This document shows, in pieces, positions 61,883 to 64,000 of a stretch of 64,000 nt of DNA. Under the pieces are notes generated by a model that was not told the origin of the DNA, made no database searches, and was given only the letters and a program-made list of their open reading frames with translations. Made by a program: the position numbers and the translations under genes. The first letter of the stretch is position 1, and the number at the start of each line of letters is the position of its first letter. Origin of the DNA: Sporosarcina sp. D27 (GTDB lineage Bacteria; Bacillota; Bacilli; Bacillales_A; Planococcaceae); assembly GCF_000586555.1 (NCBI RefSeq), contig NZ_AZUC01000045.1, positions 124,001 to 188,000 of the forward strand. The letters run 5' to 3'.

Positions 61883-63190
61883 TTAGAACGAGTTTCCATC
61901 TTTCAAAACCATTTCAATTGTGACAGGTTTCCCATCGCGATAGACTTTCATCGTCATACTATCGCCGACTTTCTTTTCGTTGTACAAGTGCTTGCGCAAC
62001 GTCACCATGTCTTCAATCGGCTCTCCGTCCATTTCTACAATTGTATCATATTTTTGGACTCCTGCAGTTTGTGCTGGTGTATTGCGGAAGACTTCTGTAA
62101 CCACAACCCCATTTTTAACGTCTTTGGGCAACTTCAGTACGCTCTGCTGTTGAACAGGGATGTTTCTTAAGTCAAGTAGGGATACTCCCATTGTTGGACG
62201 ATTTACTTCACCTGTCTGTTCAAGTTGCTCAATTACTGGTAAGGCTAAGTTGATAGGAATCGCTAGACCAATTCCTTCTACCGTCTCTTCTGTAATTTTC
62301 ATGGAATTGATGCCAATCAGCTGGCCCGCCATATTGATAAGAGCTCCCCCTGAGTTTCCAGGGTTAATGGCCGCGTCGGTTTGGAGAACGTCCGCTTGCC
62401 AGTCAACGGCGCCATCTGAGTTAATGTCTATAGGAATCGAGCGGTCTTTACCTGAGACGACACCTACTGTGACAGAACCAGAAAAACCAAGACCTAACGG
62501 ATTCCCAATCGCAATGACCGTTTCGCCACGTTTTAACGCATCAGAATCTCCGAACTCCATAGTTGACGTGATATCTTTGTCGTCAATTTCAACAACCGCA
62601 AGATCTGTCCATACGTCACTTCCAATTAACTTCCCAGCCATCTTCGTTCCATCATCAAGTGTCACTTCTAATTCTTCTGCATCTTCGACAACATGATGAT
62701 TGGTCACGATATAGGCTTTCCCATTTGCTTTCTTGTACAGGACACCAGATCCTGTTCCAATTGCTTGTGGTGTGTCAGATTGGGTCCAGAAATCTTGACC
62801 GCGTTGTAAATTTGTAATCCCAACAACTGCGTCAGTTGATTTTTCTACTACTCCTGTTAAATCACTGTTGATCTCAACACTCACTTGCTTAGAGCTTCCC
62901 GAATCCTTTACTGTACCCGTCGTCTTGTTGTCATTATTATCCGATCCACCTACGGTAAACATGAGCAGCCAGACGAGCAGTCCACCTATTATGGCTCCTA
63001 ATAATGCAGGAAAAAATCCACCTCGTCGTTTGGGTGATTCTGGAGGTGGCGGTGGCGGTGGTGTCGTATTTTGTGCTCTGTACATGGGCTCGCTCTGTGG
63101 TGTTTCATAATTCTTCTCATGTAGCGGTTCATTCTGCGGGTCAGATGACCTCGGTTGTTCCTCTTCCCGATCCCTGTTGTATTCGTCCAT
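61883..63190 (-). CDS. HtrA/Do-like membrane serine protease
   Basis: A 435-residue envelope quality-control protease. It has a cytoplasmic acidic and Pro-rich N-terminus (poly-Pro at 44-50), one TM at about 58-81, then a trypsin-like domain with His166, Asp196 and Ser280 (NPGNSGG). A single PDZ domain spans about 333-432 (KYDTIVEMDGEPIEDM). It degrades misfolded exported proteins. Its place between walJ and rlmH corresponds to B. subtilis yyxA (htrC). GAAAGGA lies 8 nt before the ATG. Confidence 0.95.
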   Translation of the reverse strand: MDEYNRDREEEQPRSSDPQNEPLHEKNYETPQSEPMYRAQNTTPPPPPPPESPKRRGGFFPALLGAIIGGLLVWLLMFTVGGSDNNDNKTTGTVKDSGSSKQVSVEINSDLTGVVEKSTDAVVGITNLQRGQDFWTQSDTPQAIGTGSGVLYKKANGKAYIVTNHHVVEDAEELEVTLDDGTKMAGKLIGSDVWTDLAVVEIDDKDITSTMEFGDSDALKRGETVIAIGNPLGLGFSGSVTVGVVSGKDRSIPIDINSDGAVDWQADVLQTDAAINPGNSGGALINMAGQLIGINSMKITEETVEGIGLAIPINLALPVIEQLEQTGEVNRPTMGVSLLDLRNIPVQQQSVLKLPKDVKNGVVVTEVFRNTPAQTAGVQKYDTIVEMDGEPIEDMVTLRKHLYNEKKVGDSMTMKVYRDGKPVTIEMVLKDGNSF

Positions 63191-63392
63191 GGCTCTCGTC
63201 CTTTCGATTCCATTCTCTCTTTACACTTTACCCCATTCTGATAATTTTAAAAGAAATATGGGGACTTCTATAAAAAAGACGATGGAATGGAGTAAATCGT
63301 TCCCATTTAGCTTAGGAGGTTATAAAGTATGTACCGCTCGAGTTTTGTATCTATTAATTTTTGGTGACGTGTTCTCTAAGAGGGAATAATCA

Positions 63393-63458
63393 GGTTCAGC
63401 CTTAGAACGGGCGGGTTGAACGAGAGAACGATCGGGTTCAGTCGCGGAACGGGCGGGT
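63393..63458. repeat. GC-rich imperfect tandem repeat, two units 42 bp apart
   Basis: GGTTCAG-N5-GAACGGGCGGGT occurs at 63393-63416 and 63435-63458. It is much more GC-rich than its surroundings and has no counterpart elsewhere in the window. Confidence 0.6.
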
Positions 63459-63497
63459 CGTCGGGCTAATCGAGCGCCAAATCGTTTTCTTCCCATC

Positions 63498-63531
63498 AAA
63501 AAACCGCATCGCCTTTAGCGATACGGTTTTC
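63498..63531 (-). terminator. Terminator of walJ
   Basis: AAAACCGCATCGC pairs with GCGATACGGTTTT (one mismatch); on the minus strand U6 follows. Confidence 0.85.
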
Positions 63532-63534
63532 TCC

Positions 63535-64000
63535 TCAAACAGTGATTAATTCAGTTGGTTCTTCTGCATCGGTGTCATGCAAATGCACAAACTCTCCTGC
63601 TATAATGCCGCACGTTTGTAACGTCTGTTCAACGCTCATGCGGGCAAGATCTTTCATGTTATTGTCGCGGCTTAAGTGAGACAAATAAATCTGTGTCTCT
63701 TTTTGTTCGATGACATCATTCATCGCAATCGCTGCATCTTCGTTCGATACGTGACCGACATCGCTCAAAATACGTCGCTTGACACTCCATGGGTAACGCC
63801 CCATTTGGAGCATACCGACATCATGATTCGATTCAAACACAAAAGAATCCGCACTCTTAATGATCCCTTTCATGCGATCGCTCACGTATCCGGTGTCTGT
63901 AATGATCGCAAGTTTACGATCCTCTTCGTGAAACACGTAGAACATCGGATCCACAGAGTCATGGGAAACGGCGAACGATTCAATCGAGATCGAACCGAAA
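63535..64000 (-). CDS. walJ: MBL-fold hydrolase WalJ/YycJ (C-terminal part)
   Basis: 155 codons of the 3' part are visible; the start lies beyond the right edge. Features are [28 protein letters not shown] (metal-ligand Asp of the metallo-beta-lactamase fold), [25 protein letters not shown] and [11 protein letters not shown]. This pattern is that of YycJ/WalJ, an exonuclease-like MBL protein of the walRK cluster that coordinates division with replication. The downstream HtrA-type protease and rlmH fit the conserved order. The frame continues to base 64000 without a stop. Confidence 0.9.
   Translation of the reverse strand, partial: FGSISIESFAVSHDSVDPMFYVFHEEDRKLAIITDTGYVSDRMKGIIKSADSFVFESNHDVGMLQMGRYPWSVKRRILSDVGHVSNEDAAIAMNDVIEQKETQIYLSHLSRDNNMKDLARMSVEQTLQTCGIIAGEFVHLHDTDAEEPTELITV

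Larger units (their letters stand above)
63191..63534. other. Intergenic region between walJ and the HtrA-type gene
   Basis: It contains a GC-rich imperfect tandem repeat (63393-63458) and the walJ terminator. A plus-strand AGGAGG followed by a 12-codon frame at about 63330 is present but probably meaningless. Confidence 0.4.

Noticed and set aside
63330-63368. AGGAGG followed by a 12-codon plus-strand ORF
   Set aside because: It lies between two minus-strand genes with no promoter or downstream gene to serve; probably coincidental.
63393-63458. Two-unit repeat considered as a CRISPR remnant
   Set aside because: The units are GC-rich, only two, with a short gap and no cas genes nearby.

Overview
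The window looks like a chromosomal segment of a low-GC Gram-positive bacterium of the Planococcaceae, Sporosarcina-like. Reasons: strong AGGAGG-type ribosome binding sites, frequent TTG and GTG starts, lipoprotein signals, Bacillales protein families, and the right-end order walJ - htrA-type protease - CxxH/CxxC protein - rlmH, which in Bacillales lies close to oriC. The taxon is inferred from gene content. I see no tRNA, rRNA, CRISPR array, intact insertion sequence or prophage.

Left part (1-24.6 kb): a partial PEP mutase/isocitrate lyase-family gene, a DUF3889 protein, an O-methyltransferase, mqo and a lone RND efflux pump. Next is a peptide/nickel-type ABC locus of unusual build (7.5-14.2 kb): a fused two-domain ATPase, two permeases with long extra N-terminal membrane regions, and a substrate-binding lipoprotein whose segments appear circularly permuted. 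Then comes a catabolic operon (14.3-19.5 kb): a HisD/HpsN-like dehydrogenase, a GntP permease, a 3-hydroxyacyl-CoA-dehydrogenase-like protein and two SDRs. A LacI gene lies upstream; a perfect 18-bp palindrome and a cre-like site sit in the promoter region. DUF4317, Ohr and an ECF sigma/anti-sigma pair follow.

Middle (24.7-51.5 kb): housekeeping and regulatory genes (alpha/beta hydrolase, CoA-type Nudix, chemoreceptor, TatD), TetR/SDR, AraC, a YhgE/Pip-like permease with PadR, metNIQ with a short MetN, a MFS + SDR unit divergent from a GAF-LuxR regulator, and a second conventional peptide ABC operon with DUF1028, a PucR-type regulator and a divergent amidohydrolase.

Right part (51.6-61.0 kb): an AT-rich accessory zone ending at the 3' end of rlmH. 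That 3' end, the integration site of staphylococcal SCC elements, is repeated in the same orientation at about 51.63, 55.09, 57.41, 57.53 and probably 59.83 kb. One copy also carries a relative of the rlmH terminator. The intervals hold aminopeptidase P, a C39-like lipoprotein, a MFS transporter, a LysR regulator with a CofE-like protein, and YbjQ with small partners. No recombinase is present, so this looks like a decayed or non-autonomous SCC-like array. From 61.0 to 64.0 kb the core order resumes: rlmH, CxxH/CxxC protein, HtrA-type protease and a partial walJ.
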